Assembly (NCBI RefSeq): GCF_900157365.1
Contig: NZ_FUEZ01000004.1
Coordinates: 4,387,010-4,451,009 of the forward strand
Length of the DNA: 64,000 nucleotides
Reading direction: 5' to 3'
Origin: Mycobacterium numidiamassiliense
Lineage (GTDB): Bacteria > Actinomycetota > Actinomycetes > Mycobacteriales > Mycobacteriaceae
The notes under the pieces are model-generated. The model was not told the DNA's origin, ran no database searches, and saw only the letters and a list, made by a program, of their open reading frames with translations. Within the stretch, counting starts at the first letter, position 1. Every line of letters starts with the position of its first letter. This document shows positions 17,120 through 25,465 of this stretch, piece after piece. The translations under genes and the position numbers were made by a program.

Positions 17120-18121
17120 TCAAGACGTGTGGATGGGTGCCGTACCGACCCAGCGGTGATAGGCGTCTACGTCGACATTATTGCCGCACACGATGGTAAG
17201 TACGTGCTGGCCGGCGAAGCGGTCAAGGTCTTCGAGGATCGCCGCGATACCGAGCGCGGCCGATGGTTCAGCGACGAGGCCGGCGCGGTCGAGGAGCATC
17301 CGCATACCGGCGATAATCGATGCCTCCTTGACCAAAACAGTGTCGTCAGCGACCAGGAGGAGGTCGTCCAGGACTTCCGGGATGGGATGACGTCCGGCGA
17401 CGCTGTCAGCGATGGTGTTGGTCGTGTCGGTGGTCACGACGCGCCGTTGGCGCCATGAGAGTGTCATCGCCGGTGCGCCCAGTGGCTGGATGCAGATCAC
17501 TTCGACTTCGGGCGCCAAGGCCTTCACCACATGACCGACACCGGTGGCCAGTGCCCCTCCACCGAGAGCAATAAGGACCGCGTCGAACGACGGCACGGTG
17601 TCTACCAGTTCCAGGCCGATGGTCGCCGCGCCCTCGCAGGTTTCGATGTCCAGGCTGTCTTCGACCAGCCGGATGCCGTCGTACCGCGCGACAGCCGCCG
17701 CCCGTTCGCGCGCCATCTCGATATCGCCGTCCACCAGCTCCAATCTCGCGTCCAGTGCGCGGATGCGATCAAGCTTTGCCGCGGGCGCGAAGCGGGATGC
17801 CACCACGGTGACGTCGAGCCCCCGGCTGCGACCGGACCACGCGAGGGCTTGTCCAAGGTTGCCCGCGCTGGCGCACACTACGGCTCGCGAGCCGTTGTCG
17901 GCGAGCAGACTTGCGACGACCTCAGTGCCGCGGGCCTTGAAGCTGCCGACCGGGTTCGCCGTTTCGAGCTTGATGCTCACCGTGCACCCGAGGTCGCGCT
18001 CCAGTGCCTCGCAGAGGTACAGCGGCGTATCGAGAAATATCGGGTCGATTACTCGGCGAGCCGCCTGGATCCGAGCAGTGTCGAGGCGCGTCTGCTCCAC
18101 GACACAGCAGCGTAGTGCCAC
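17120..18121 (-). CDS. PLP-dependent threonine dehydratase/serine racemase-like enzyme
   Basis: This 333-aa protein is a fold-type II PLP enzyme: the Schiff-base lysine lies in NPVGSFKARG near residue 64, the cofactor loop is LIALGGGALATGVGHV near 185, and VCASAGNLGQALAWSGRSRG and VAEPSAALGIAAI are conserved. Such enzymes deaminate threonine or serine, or racemise serine. It is a metabolic passenger in an element otherwise made of secreted and phage-like genes, next to an insertion-sequence remnant, so it may have been brought by that sequence. The start is a GTG at 18121, or a GTG eight codons later. Confidence 0.8.
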   Translation of the reverse strand: MALRCCVVEQTRLDTARIQAARRVIDPIFLDTPLYLCEALERDLGCTVSIKLETANPVGSFKARGTEVVASLLADNGSRAVVCASAGNLGQALAWSGRSRGLDVTVVASRFAPAAKLDRIRALDARLELVDGDIEMARERAAAVARYDGIRLVEDSLDIETCEGAATIGLELVDTVPSFDAVLIALGGGALATGVGHVVKALAPEVEVICIQPLGAPAMTLSWRQRRVVTTDTTNTIADSVAGRHPIPEVLDDLLLVADDTVLVKEASIIAGMRMLLDRAGLVAEPSAALGIAAILEDLDRFAGQHVLTIVCGNNVDVDAYHRWVGTAPIHTS

Positions 18122-18219
18122 CGGGCTATTCCATCTGGTGAACGCCCGCCGACCGGGCCGTACTGGGAAGTGAGTCGCACCGACAGGAGGAATTGTCGAG
18201 ACCTGTCGATTGGGGTGCT

Positions 18220-18428
18220 TCAGGCGACCTCCGTTCCGGTTGATTCGGTCGGTTCGGGTGGTCTGATGTCGATGGGGCGTTCGAGCAGTTTGCCTTTGTG
18301 GAACACCGCGCGGACCAGTGCGAACAGGTGCGAGGCGTTGACCGAGCGCCAGCGGGCCTGTGCGGCATCAATGAGCTTGTAGGCCAATCCCGGCAGCGCG
18401 GGGTCCCGGTCCTTTGGTAGCTTCTAAC
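18220..18428 (-). pseudogene. IS256-family transposase, C-terminal remnant
   Basis: The minus frame reads KLPKDRDPALPGLAYKLIDA then AQARWRSVNASHLFALVRAV, ending FHKGKLLERPID and a stop at 18220. This is the C-terminal end of mutator/IS256-type transposases (AYKLIDAAQ-RWR-VNAPHLVALVRAG in the family). A stop codon precedes the fragment, no catalytic DDE residues are present, and no terminal repeats were seen, so it is a dead remnant of about 69 codons. Confidence 0.65.
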
Positions 18429-18459
18429 ACCACCGAGCGCTGCCGCAGCTTGTGCTAGA

Positions 18460-18789
18460 TCAGACCTGTCCGAACTCGCCAATGTGTCTGGGGCAGAGGT
18501 TATACGACGCGTATTGAGAGAACAGCGCCGCGTAATAGTCCGCATTCTGTCGCCGGTCGCTGAAGGTATCCGCTACGAATCTCTGAATTGCCACGTGTGT
18601 GAGGCCCTGGTCCAGTAATGAGCACACCTCATGGCCGGCCCGTACGGTCGCGTATACATCGCCTCCGTATCCCTCTGGCGCCACCGCCCCAATGAAGTTC
18701 AACTCATCCTTGGTCAGGAATGGATCCGCGCTCGCTGGCCCAGCCAACGCGCCGGAAACAAAAACCGACGAGACCAAGGCAAGCATCAT
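18460..18789 (-). CDS. Secreted DUF732 protein, 109 aa
   Basis: GGGAGAGCAAAA gives a Shine-Dalgarno before the ATG at 18789, preferred over a GTG at 18804. A signal peptide (MMLALVSSVFVSGALAGPAS) ends near ASA. The mature protein has the DUF732 pattern: ELNFIGAVAPEG, then YATVRAGHEVCSLLDQGLTH and ALFSQYASYNLCP, with two cysteines. Exported, function unknown. Confidence 0.75.
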   Translation of the reverse strand: MMLALVSSVFVSGALAGPASADPFLTKDELNFIGAVAPEGYGGDVYATVRAGHEVCSLLDQGLTHVAIQRFVADTFSDRRQNADYYAALFSQYASYNLCPRHIGEFGQV

Positions 18790-18903
18790 TTTTGCTCTCC
18801 CCACAGCGCTAGGCTAATGCTGCCGGCAAGCGCGGTCACTGATTGCTGGCGAACTGTGCAATCGCATCGGCACCGCCGGTACCCTCGGGTGGGGCGAGAT
18901 GCT

Positions 18904-19101
18904 TTACCTGCGGGATGATCCAACGGGGAGCCTTGGCACCGCACTCCCCGCTTTTTCGCTGATCTGCATTTCTTGCTCTTCGGCAGCAGCGGACCACGCG
19001 TGTTCCGCGGGCGCAGGTTCGCCACTGTCGGGAATCGCGGCGGTTTGCTCGCTCCCGCCATCCGCGACATCTGCAGCTTTCGTCGGCTCAGCGTCATCCA
19101 T
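18904..19101 (-). CDS. Small acidic hypothetical protein, possibly a truncated N-terminus
   Basis: A 65-aa acidic frame starts MDDAEPTKAADVADGGSEQT and ends in a basic tail. Its composition resembles the cytoplasmic N-terminus of membrane-anchored DUF732 proteins such as the one at 8860-10063, but no membrane helix follows, so it may be a remnant. The interval 19102-19500 contains no gene I can support. Confidence 0.3.
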   Translation of the reverse strand: MDDAEPTKAADVADGGSEQTAAIPDSGEPAPAEHAWSAAAEEQEMQISEKAGSAVPRLPVGSSRR

Positions 19102-19500
19102 ATCTACGGCGAGACCACTTGTGCGACACCGCCGTGGCCGTGGCAGGTGTAATCCTCGCCGGGGTTCTCGCTGAATGTGTAACAGTTATCAACACAACGA
19201 GCGGTGCAGCAGACCCCATGGCGAAAACGCTTGGCTTCGAGGGGCTATCGCGTAGGCCGAGGCGACCATGACGGGCGACCGGAGCCCGATACCTGGTCCC
19301 CTGGATTGACCGAACGGGGTCAGATAAGAGACCTACGTCTCTGCGCGTACCGGGGAGCAGGCGCGCAGCATAGCCACGCACGTGCGGCCTTCATGCCACC
19401 AACAGCCGCTGACGGTGAGAAGGTTTTCGCGATTTCGGCCCGTGCCAAGTCCCGAGCGTCATACGCTTCGCGCCGATAAGAGAAAGGCTGCACAAAGGTC

Positions 19501-19782
19501 ATGAAGGTACTCATAGTCGCCGTGGCGGCCGTAGCTGCCGCGGTGACCCTCGGCGCGGGCACCAGCCACGCCGACGACCAAAGCTTCATCGACCGGCTCC
19601 ACGCCACCCAGTTCGTCATGCCCAGCACCGAAGGTTCGTATGTCAGGTTCGGGCACATGGTCTGCGATAAACTCCACGCCGGGGCGCAGCCGTCCGATCT
19701 GTACGGGATGTTCTCGTTGAACCAAGGCCCCAACGTCGTGGACGCCGCCCAACATGAACTGTGCCCCGACACACTTAGATGA
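19501..19782 (+). CDS. Secreted DUF732 protein, 93 aa
   Basis: The ATG at 19501 follows GAGAAAGGCTGC. A clear signal peptide (VLIVAVAAVAAAVTLGAGTS) is cut after SHA. The mature part DDQSFIDRLHATQFVMPSTE, GHMVCDKLHAGAQPSDLYGM and AAQHELCPDTLR is a textbook DUF732 domain with two cysteines. Exported, function unknown. Confidence 0.85.
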   Translation: MKVLIVAVAAVAAAVTLGAGTSHADDQSFIDRLHATQFVMPSTEGSYVRFGHMVCDKLHAGAQPSDLYGMFSLNQGPNVVDAAQHELCPDTLR

Positions 19783-19827
19783 GTCATCGCTCCTTTGTGC
19801 CGCCTGCATTGTGAGGCCCGCCCACTA

Positions 19828-20997
19828 ATGGCCCGGACTCTGTTTGATGGGCGCCCGCGCGGGGGTCCTGGGTACAAAACCGACAGCGAAAGCGTCTTTG
19901 AGTTCTACAGCCGAGCGGACGGACCCCAATGGGAGCGCATCCGCGACGAGCTAGGGAAGTGGTACAGCCACTACCCCGACAATGACGGCGATCTGCGGAA
20001 GCGCTTCCGTGATCGGGCGCCCGACCAGCATTTCGCGGCTTGGTGGGAGCTGTGGGTTTACACCTTCTACACCCGCCTCGGGTATGGAGTCGTCCCGCAC
20101 CCGACGATGCCGAACGGTAAGAAGCCCGATTTTCTAGTAACCCTTAATGGCAAAAGCACGTACGTCGAGTGCAAAGCAATCCCGGAGAAGCCCCGGTCAG
20201 CCAACGAAGCCGGGATCCTCGACTGCACAAACGAAGTCAAGAATCCCGACTTCTGGCTCGAACTCGACATTGATCAGGAGGGACCGCAGACACCGAGTTG
20301 CAATGAAATCAAAGCGCAACTGCAGCAGCACCTCGGGCAGTTAAACGCTGACGACGTCATCAGTGACCGGGATGCCGGTAAGGATCTTCCGTATTTCCAG
20401 GTCCGCGTTCAGGATTGGGTTCTCACCTACACTGCCTACCCCGTGGAGTTGCCGCGTCGCGGCAACCATGGCCGTCTGCTGGCAATACCCCCGACACCAG
20501 ACGCCGCGTGGATCGACAACATAGGCCCAATCCGTAAGGCCGTTAGAGCCAAGGGCCGCAAGTACGCCGGCCTGAACGACCCGCTTTTAGACCCGTTGAT
20601 AATCGCGATCAACACGTACTGGGTCCCGTCTGCCAACGATGAGGACGAACCGTTTGAGGCACTGTTCGGAACCCCCGCATTCGCCTACTGGCAAGATATG
20701 CGGCCACCCGAGATTCACCCGTTCCGACAGGAGAACGGGTATTGGCGGCGCGACCCACCAGCCGGAACCCGCGTATCCGCAGTCCTTCTCGGCCACAACA
20801 TCACGCCGCACGGATTGGCCACACGCATCCCCCGACTGCTGAAAAATCCATGGTCACAAACGCCTGTCCAGGAAACATATGATCTGGCGACAACTACAGC
20901 CACCGACGCAGGTCAACCTGTCAATACCGAAGGCACACTTAGTATCAACGACCTCTTCGGCCTTGCTGCGGACTGGCCACGAGTGGGCAGAACCTAG
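19828..20997 (+). CDS. PD-(D/E)XK nuclease-like protein
   Basis: The ATG at 19828 is preferred over an upstream TTG. The 389-aa product has a helical N-terminus and then MPNGKKPDFLVTLNGKSTYV immediately followed by ECKAI near residues 108-132. The PD, 12-residue strand and ExK spacing is the catalytic core of restriction-type nucleases. WWELWVYTFYTRLGYGVVPH before it is the usual preceding helix-strand. The rest (about 160-389) is unlike families I know. No methyltransferase is adjacent, so a Type IV or abortive anti-phage nuclease, or an element DNA-processing enzyme, is more likely than a classical R-M partner. Confidence 0.65.
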   Translation: MARTLFDGRPRGGPGYKTDSESVFEFYSRADGPQWERIRDELGKWYSHYPDNDGDLRKRFRDRAPDQHFAAWWELWVYTFYTRLGYGVVPHPTMPNGKKPDFLVTLNGKSTYVECKAIPEKPRSANEAGILDCTNEVKNPDFWLELDIDQEGPQTPSCNEIKAQLQQHLGQLNADDVISDRDAGKDLPYFQVRVQDWVLTYTAYPVELPRRGNHGRLLAIPPTPDAAWIDNIGPIRKAVRAKGRKYAGLNDPLLDPLIIAINTYWVPSANDEDEPFEALFGTPAFAYWQDMRPPEIHPFRQENGYWRRDPPAGTRVSAVLLGHNITPHGLATRIPRLLKNPWSQTPVQETYDLATTTATDAGQPVNTEGTLSINDLFGLAADWPRVGRT

Positions 20998-21102
20998 GGC
21001 TAAGGGGCTGCCAGGCCAGCTGCCGGGGCTGAGCGTCCCACGCACAGAACGCGGCGCTGACCCGCGCAACGGTCAGAGCCGCGTTCTCCGCGCTGTGGTG
21101 GT

Positions 21103-21468
21103 TTACCGAGCCACCGCCAGCGGAACCAGCCGCAAATCGGCCACATGCCGCAGCGTGTGCAACATCCGAGCGGTGCGCGCTGCCCGCATGAATGCCAGAT
21201 CGCCGGTGAGCGGCAACAGCGCCACGGCCACGATCACGCCATCAAACACCAGCCATCGGTCCCGCGCGATTCGGCGCAGAGACCACCCCAACCGATGCAG
21301 CCGCATGCCTAGCTCCAGGCAAAAGAACCCCAGCAACGCCAAGTGCGCTACCTCGTACAGGCCTTCACGAGGCTTATCGACACACGAGGCGACCAAGACC
21401 ACAAAGTTGGCCACAATGGCGGCAGTCACAAGATGCTCGAAGAGCACCACGGCCGGCCGCGCGCTCAC
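21103..21468 (-). CDS. Voltage-sensor-domain-only membrane protein
   Basis: From a GTG at 21468 the 121-aa product has four membrane segments matching S1-S4 of voltage-gated channels. S1 is LFEHLVTAAIVANFVVLVAS. S2 carries the charge-transfer pattern FCLELGMR (FxxExxxR). S3 is WLVFDGVIVAVALLP with its Asp. S4 is FMRAARTARMLHTLRHVADL, with Arg at every third position (R, R, R, H, R). The protein stops directly after S4 with no pore helix, like proton-channel or voltage-sensor-only proteins. Its start overlaps the stop of a 30-aa membrane peptide. A longer upstream frame exists but overlaps that peptide and is not protein-like. Confidence 0.72.
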   Translation of the reverse strand: MSARPAVVLFEHLVTAAIVANFVVLVASCVDKPREGLYEVAHLALLGFFCLELGMRLHRLGWSLRRIARDRWLVFDGVIVAVALLPLTGDLAFMRAARTARMLHTLRHVADLRLVPLAVAR

Positions 21469-21557
21469 CGGCCCGCCACCATCCGACGCACACCCACCAA
21501 CACCGCGAGCACAGCCAGCATCACACCTACCACAGCAACAGCTAGCACAACGAACAT
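21465..21557 (-). CDS. 30-aa single-pass transmembrane peptide
   Basis: An ATG at 21557 after GGATCGGAA opens a 30-codon frame: a hydrophobic helix (FVVLAVAVVGVMLAVLAVLV) followed by a basic end (GVRRMVAGR). Its stop overlaps the start of the voltage-sensor gene (GTGA), so the two are translationally coupled. The length and composition match small toxin or channel-accessory peptides. It is too short for family detection, but the coupling and the membrane helix support it. Confidence 0.6.
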   Translation of the reverse strand: MFVVLAVAVVGVMLAVLAVLVGVRRMVAGR

Positions 21558-21659
21558 TTCCGATCCCCAATCTGCCCATGAACAGGCCTTATGCCCGCTC
21601 AACCCACCCCCAATCTTACCCCGTAGCAAACGCCATGGCTACCCAAAAAGGAGTGGGAA

Positions 21660-21860
21660 ATGCACCAAATACCAAGTACACCAGACATTTTGGACCACAG
21701 TCCACGCCACGGCGGTGCCACCCAGCAACAAAGTTCATGGCTTTCCGGAGGCGCGGAGGCGAAGCAGGTTATCGATCCCTCTGCTACAGATTGTGTTTCC
21801 CGGCCCAGCCTGGCGGTGATTCCAGCAAATTACCGTGGACAAGGGTGGAGTTTCGCCTGA
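21660..21860 (+). CDS. Small hypothetical protein, 66 aa
   Basis: A strong Shine-Dalgarno (AAAAAGGAGTGGGAA) precedes the ATG at 21660, which is the main evidence that this is translated. The polar product (begins MHQIPSTPDILDHSPRHGGA) has no membrane segment or known domain. It diverges from the voltage-sensor pair at 21557. Confidence 0.5.
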   Translation: MHQIPSTPDILDHSPRHGGATQQQSSWLSGGAEAKQVIDPSATDCVSRPSLAVIPANYRGQGWSFA

Positions 21861-22009
21861 TCAGCGCGTGTTTCGGCGATTCTTTACCGGGTGTGGGACA
21901 GCGCCGGAAGTGTCCCAACTGCTGTCCCATGTGCGTGTCCCAGGCGGTCGGGACGCCGAGTTGCGTTTTGCTGTCCAGCCACGTCGCCGGTCGGACTTAC
22001 TCTGGGCTG

Positions 22010-22378
22010 ATGGTGTCAGGTGATCCGACCGCGCGTAAGTGGCTCAGTGCTGATGATGCGGTGAAGCAGAAGCAGCAAATCGTTGCTTTGTATCTGCAGG
22101 GTGGGTCGGTCCGTGAGATCGCTGCGGCGGCTGCCACGTCGCGTATGTCGGTGCATCGCGTAATCAAGACGTACGAGGCTGCGGTCAATCGGCCTGATGT
22201 GGATGATCCTGATTACGACGAGGATCTGGACGCTGAGGCTGGCGCGTTGGTCGCGAAGCTCACCCCGTCGTTGAGTTGCGAGGACATCACCAGCCGTGCG
22301 CAATTCGATCTGCTCGACGATCTTGAGAAGTTCCGGTGGTCGCATCTGCCTGCCGACCACCCCGCTCGCGCAGTCTGA
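22010..22378 (+). CDS. Helix-turn-helix protein, resolvase/transposase-type HTH
   Basis: The 122-aa product carries a homeodomain-like HTH: QKQQIVALYLQGGSVREIAA then TSRMSVHRVIKTYEAA, as in Hin-type recombinases and IS transposases. It lacks any recombinase catalytic domain. The C-terminus (EDITSRAQFDLLDDLEKFRW) is acidic. A regulator of nearby genes is plausible. The start could also be the GTG at 22013. Confidence 0.6.
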   Translation: MVSGDPTARKWLSADDAVKQKQQIVALYLQGGSVREIAAAAATSRMSVHRVIKTYEAAVNRPDVDDPDYDEDLDAEAGALVAKLTPSLSCEDITSRAQFDLLDDLEKFRWSHLPADHPARAV

Positions 22379-22612
22379 GGTGGCGCGGGGTTCGGTTAGC
22401 GGTTGAACGCATTCGGGAAGGCAGGCCGAGGCGGGCCACAGGCGAATGATTCAGTGACGCGCTACGAGTCGGTGTCACCACCTCGTAGGGACCATCCTTT
22501 CCCAAATTCGAACTGGATATGCGGACGGGCAATTGCGCTCGAACGGTCATCGCACTGTGGGAACGGCTTAGCGTCCCCGTGGAGGTCGTGACCGCCCAGT
22601 AGGGTGCGCTCC

Positions 22613-23476
22613 ATGAGCGCAAACGGCGCCGCCGATGAACCAACAGTGGAGCAGGGTTACGAGCGGTTGAAAACCCGCGTCGGCACTCAGCTCGAGACAC
22701 TGCTCGGGTTAGAGGTCGCACAGACATCTGAGGTCGCGGCTGACAATCAGTACTTGCACCCGATCTATCGCACATTCCAGCAGGCCGTTATTGAGTGTCT
22801 GCTCACCGCGCTCGACCATCTTCGGTTCTTGGCTTGGAGTCTGCAGAACCGGAATGAGCCCTTCCCCTACGCGCAATTCACGGTCATAAGGACAGCGATC
22901 ACCGCTGCATCGACGGCGTTGTGGATGCTTAGCGGGAGCAATGCCGATGAGCGGCGAATCCGCGCGCTTGAGTTCTATCTGAAGGACTTCAAGTCGAATG
23001 CCTCGTGGATAGATACGGTGAAAAAGCAGCCCCAGCTGCAAAATCTGTCCCCCGCAGACCAGATAAGAGCCGACGCAGAACGCGCGGTGTTGGACACCCG
23101 ACAAGACCTGCTTGTGCAAATGGCCAATTCACTGCTCAACCCGCAGCCGCCGTTCACGCGCCAGACCCTCGAACGCACCTCGGATACCAAGATGGTGACG
23201 ATCGCTGGCAGTGAAACTGCCGCCCTTGGCTCGGGCGGCTTCGACCCCGGCGTGACACTGCTCAACACATGGCAGACGATGAGCGGCTACGCGCGCGCTC
23301 GGCCCTGGGCGGCGCTGCCCGGTAAGCACCCTGAAGGTGAGATCGATCCGGTGACGGGCATGCAAAAGATCACCCAGAAGGGCGACCCGCACGCGTTGTT
23401 AGACGCTGCGTTTCGTGGGCTGCTTGTGGTCGAGCAGGCCGTCGGCAGGCTGGTGGGATTGTCAGCGGCGCCCTGA
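22613..23476 (+). CDS. Hypothetical protein with a helical motif shared with the gene at 34195
   Basis: AGGGTGCGCTCC precedes the ATG at 22613. The 287-aa product is helical. Near its middle VIRTAITAASTALWMLSGSN and ADERRIRALEFYLKDF match the pattern R(T/S)A-AA--A-W-L----ER--R-L also present in the protein encoded at 34195-35184. Toward the end, LLNTWQTMSGYARARPWA parallels LLSAAAHGRFRQAG there. The two look like distant paralogues of an actinobacterial family without assigned function. Confidence 0.6.
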   Translation: MSANGAADEPTVEQGYERLKTRVGTQLETLLGLEVAQTSEVAADNQYLHPIYRTFQQAVIECLLTALDHLRFLAWSLQNRNEPFPYAQFTVIRTAITAASTALWMLSGSNADERRIRALEFYLKDFKSNASWIDTVKKQPQLQNLSPADQIRADAERAVLDTRQDLLVQMANSLLNPQPPFTRQTLERTSDTKMVTIAGSETAALGSGGFDPGVTLLNTWQTMSGYARARPWAALPGKHPEGEIDPVTGMQKITQKGDPHALLDAAFRGLLVVEQAVGRLVGLSAAP

Positions 23477-23885
23477 CTACCGGGTGAGCAACTTTGTGGG
23501 GTCGCCTCCTGTTGGATGACCGGATCTTCCTTGATCCCAGAGGGGAACAGGTGAGGTCGCTCGATCCTGACGCCCCGGAAGGCGAGTGGTGGATTTTGAT
23601 CGGCCGGGAGACCAGGCAGCGTCCCTGGGCTGGTATATCGGTTGGAGCACCTACCGCCGCCTTGAGACAGCGAAGCGAGCCGCGGACGATTACGAGCGCG
23701 CGGACCCGCAGTAGCAGGTAGGTCAGTGTCAGCGGTGATCTCCTCGTTGGTGACCTTCTCGTTGTAGAACCTCTTGTTGCAGAACTTCTTGGTGCGGGTC
23801 GCCGCGCCTAGGCCCATTGTCGTAATGGCGCCGATTACGCGAAGAACACTACAAAGACGCCGGGCTATCCCGTGGACGCTCTTAG
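23477..23885. other. Non-coding or degenerate interval
   Basis: This 409-bp stretch lies between a plus-strand and a minus-strand gene. A short plus-strand peptide pattern (SLGWYIGWSTYRRLETAKRA) can be read around 23625-23715 but has no supported start and the frame is closed upstream, so it is probably a remnant. I see no RNA gene or clear terminator. Confidence 0.3.
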
Positions 23886-24521
23886 TCAGGTCGCGCGCTC
23901 GCCGTTACCGTCATCGTCGTTCTTGATCTGTTTGGCGAGACCCTCAAAAAACCTGTTGGCCTTGGGGGATCCCTCCCGACGTACCTTGTCCACGTACGGC
24001 TCCCAATCGTGCCAGTATTTGGTGACGGCCTCTCCAAAGAAGGCATCCACGATGCGGAACGGGATCTCGTGGTTATCGACCGATATCGCTAAGTCCTCAA
24101 AAAAATCCAGCAAAGTCATTAGCTCCGCGTACTCGCGCGAATTCGAGCCGCGAAGGTCAAGCGCCTTGTCCCTGAGTTCCTCCGAGCCGCCGGCTTTCAC
24201 CCAGATCCGAACTTTCCTGCGCACGGGTCGAAGGGCGTCCCATCTCCCCGAGAATTCCGATCTTTTCTGCTCGTTCTTATTCAGCCTCGCTTCCCTCACC
24301 TGTGCCAGCGCAGCGTAAACCTGCGCCAGCGCGATGAGCGCCGCCACAGCGAGAACGGCTGTCGCAGCGGCCGTCACAATCTCAGCCGAGTTCGGGTCGG
24401 GCGGGTGGTGGTCTCGCAGCTCGACGCGCTGAATTGCGGCAATGACTCCGAAGGTGACGGCAAGACCCCAGCCCAGGGTCGCCAGTATCGGCCACAAAAT
24501 TCGCCGCCAACTACGAGCCAC
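23886..24521 (-). CDS. DUF4760-like membrane protein, 211 aa
   Basis: A GTG at 24521 gives a protein with two N-terminal membrane helices (LWPILATLGWGLAVTFGVIA and VTAAATAVLAVAALIALAQV). A cytoplasmic domain with a coiled-coil start follows, then the conserved run ELMTLLDFFEDLAISVDNHE and IVDAFFGEAVTKYWHDWEPY. The latter pattern is characteristic of DUF4760 proteins, which occur in mobile elements with unknown role. Fold and topology are inferred. Confidence 0.6.
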   Translation of the reverse strand: MARSWRRILWPILATLGWGLAVTFGVIAAIQRVELRDHHPPDPNSAEIVTAAATAVLAVAALIALAQVYAALAQVREARLNKNEQKRSEFSGRWDALRPVRRKVRIWVKAGGSEELRDKALDLRGSNSREYAELMTLLDFFEDLAISVDNHEIPFRIVDAFFGEAVTKYWHDWEPYVDKVRREGSPKANRFFEGLAKQIKNDDDGNGERAT

Positions 24522-24752
24522 AGCAGCACTGTAATTTATTTGGTAGCGGCCCGTCGCTGGAACTGCTTAGACAGCCGCTGTTTTCGATTTTGAGAAAGTA
24601 CGCTTTAGCCAAAAGAATCCCTTAAGCCTTGGCCGATGATGCCGCGCGGCTAGCGGTCTGGAAGTGCTGGCGCCGAACTGCCAAAGAAACATTCAAGCTG
24701 CGAAGGACCGATAGTTCAGCTTGGCCGGTGTCCGCGGGCACTTGGGCGTCAC

Positions 24753-25208
24753 CTATTTCCTGCCACGCGCTGTTCCGGTCCCGAAGAGCCACCCCAGCCC
24801 GATACCGGCCAATCCGCTCGCCAGCGAAACGAGTTGGGCCGCACCTGTCGATTGGCCTGGGTTGGGTTTGATCGCGACCACGTAAACGATGACGAAGAGT
24901 GCGGTAACCATTATCAAGGTCGCCACGACGCGGACCCAATCCAGTGAATCCTTTGGAGGACCAGCCTGAGAGGTGCCTTGTTGAGGTGCGGCTAGGCTTT
25001 TCCTGAAATCCAGTAGGGACCCCAGGTCCCCCGTTTCTATGTACTTACTTTGGGCCGCCGCAAGCAACGCCCGCTCCAGCTGTTCACCAGTGGTCAAGCG
25101 GTGTTTAGTCTCGATACCGAATGTGCGTCTGGGCTCAAACTCAGGAATACGCTCTAGCATCGCAATTCTCTGCGCGATTGACGGGTCTGTCGGCGTTGGC
25201 TCCGCCAT
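24753..25208 (-). CDS. Hypothetical membrane protein, 151 aa
   Basis: The ATG at 25208 is the likely start (a seven-codon longer frame exists). The N-terminal half is soluble and helical (SIAQRIAMLERIPEF and GEQLERALLAAAQSKYIETG). Two membrane helices follow (VVATLIMVTALFVIVYVVAI and LVSLASGLAGIGLGWLFG). It lies downstream of, and on the same strand as, the RepA operon with a 257-bp gap (25209-25465) that holds no gene. Function unknown. Confidence 0.55.
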   Translation of the reverse strand: MAEPTPTDPSIAQRIAMLERIPEFEPRRTFGIETKHRLTTGEQLERALLAAAQSKYIETGDLGSLLDFRKSLAAPQQGTSQAGPPKDSLDWVRVVATLIMVTALFVIVYVVAIKPNPGQSTGAAQLVSLASGLAGIGLGWLFGTGTARGRK

Positions 25209-25465
25209 AACGTGCCCTTCTGCAGTCATACAGGTACAGCGTGAAGTATGGCACCATGAATACAGTTGCGAAACGAATCTGCAACGTTCGTATAGCTGCG
25301 TTTTCGCGGTGGGGTCGAACGCCGGACAGCGTCAGGAGTGCCTCGGCCGGACTCTTTCTGTCTTTCTGTCTGTCCGTCTTGCCCGGTCTGTCCACCCCCT
25401 AAAGGGGGGTGTGGTGGACGGACATGTCCGCAGGGTCGTGGACAGATATGGACACGCGGACATCG

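Noticed and set aside
19094..19381. Minus-strand 95-aa frame
   Set aside because: Low-complexity, no ribosome-binding site and no family pattern; treated as non-coding.
20879..22009. Long plus-strand open frame continuing into the 22010 gene
   Set aside because: The sequence before 22010 is low in protein-like patterns, rich in Ser/Arg/Pro, and overlaps the minus-strand voltage-sensor gene; only the end from 22010 has a domain.
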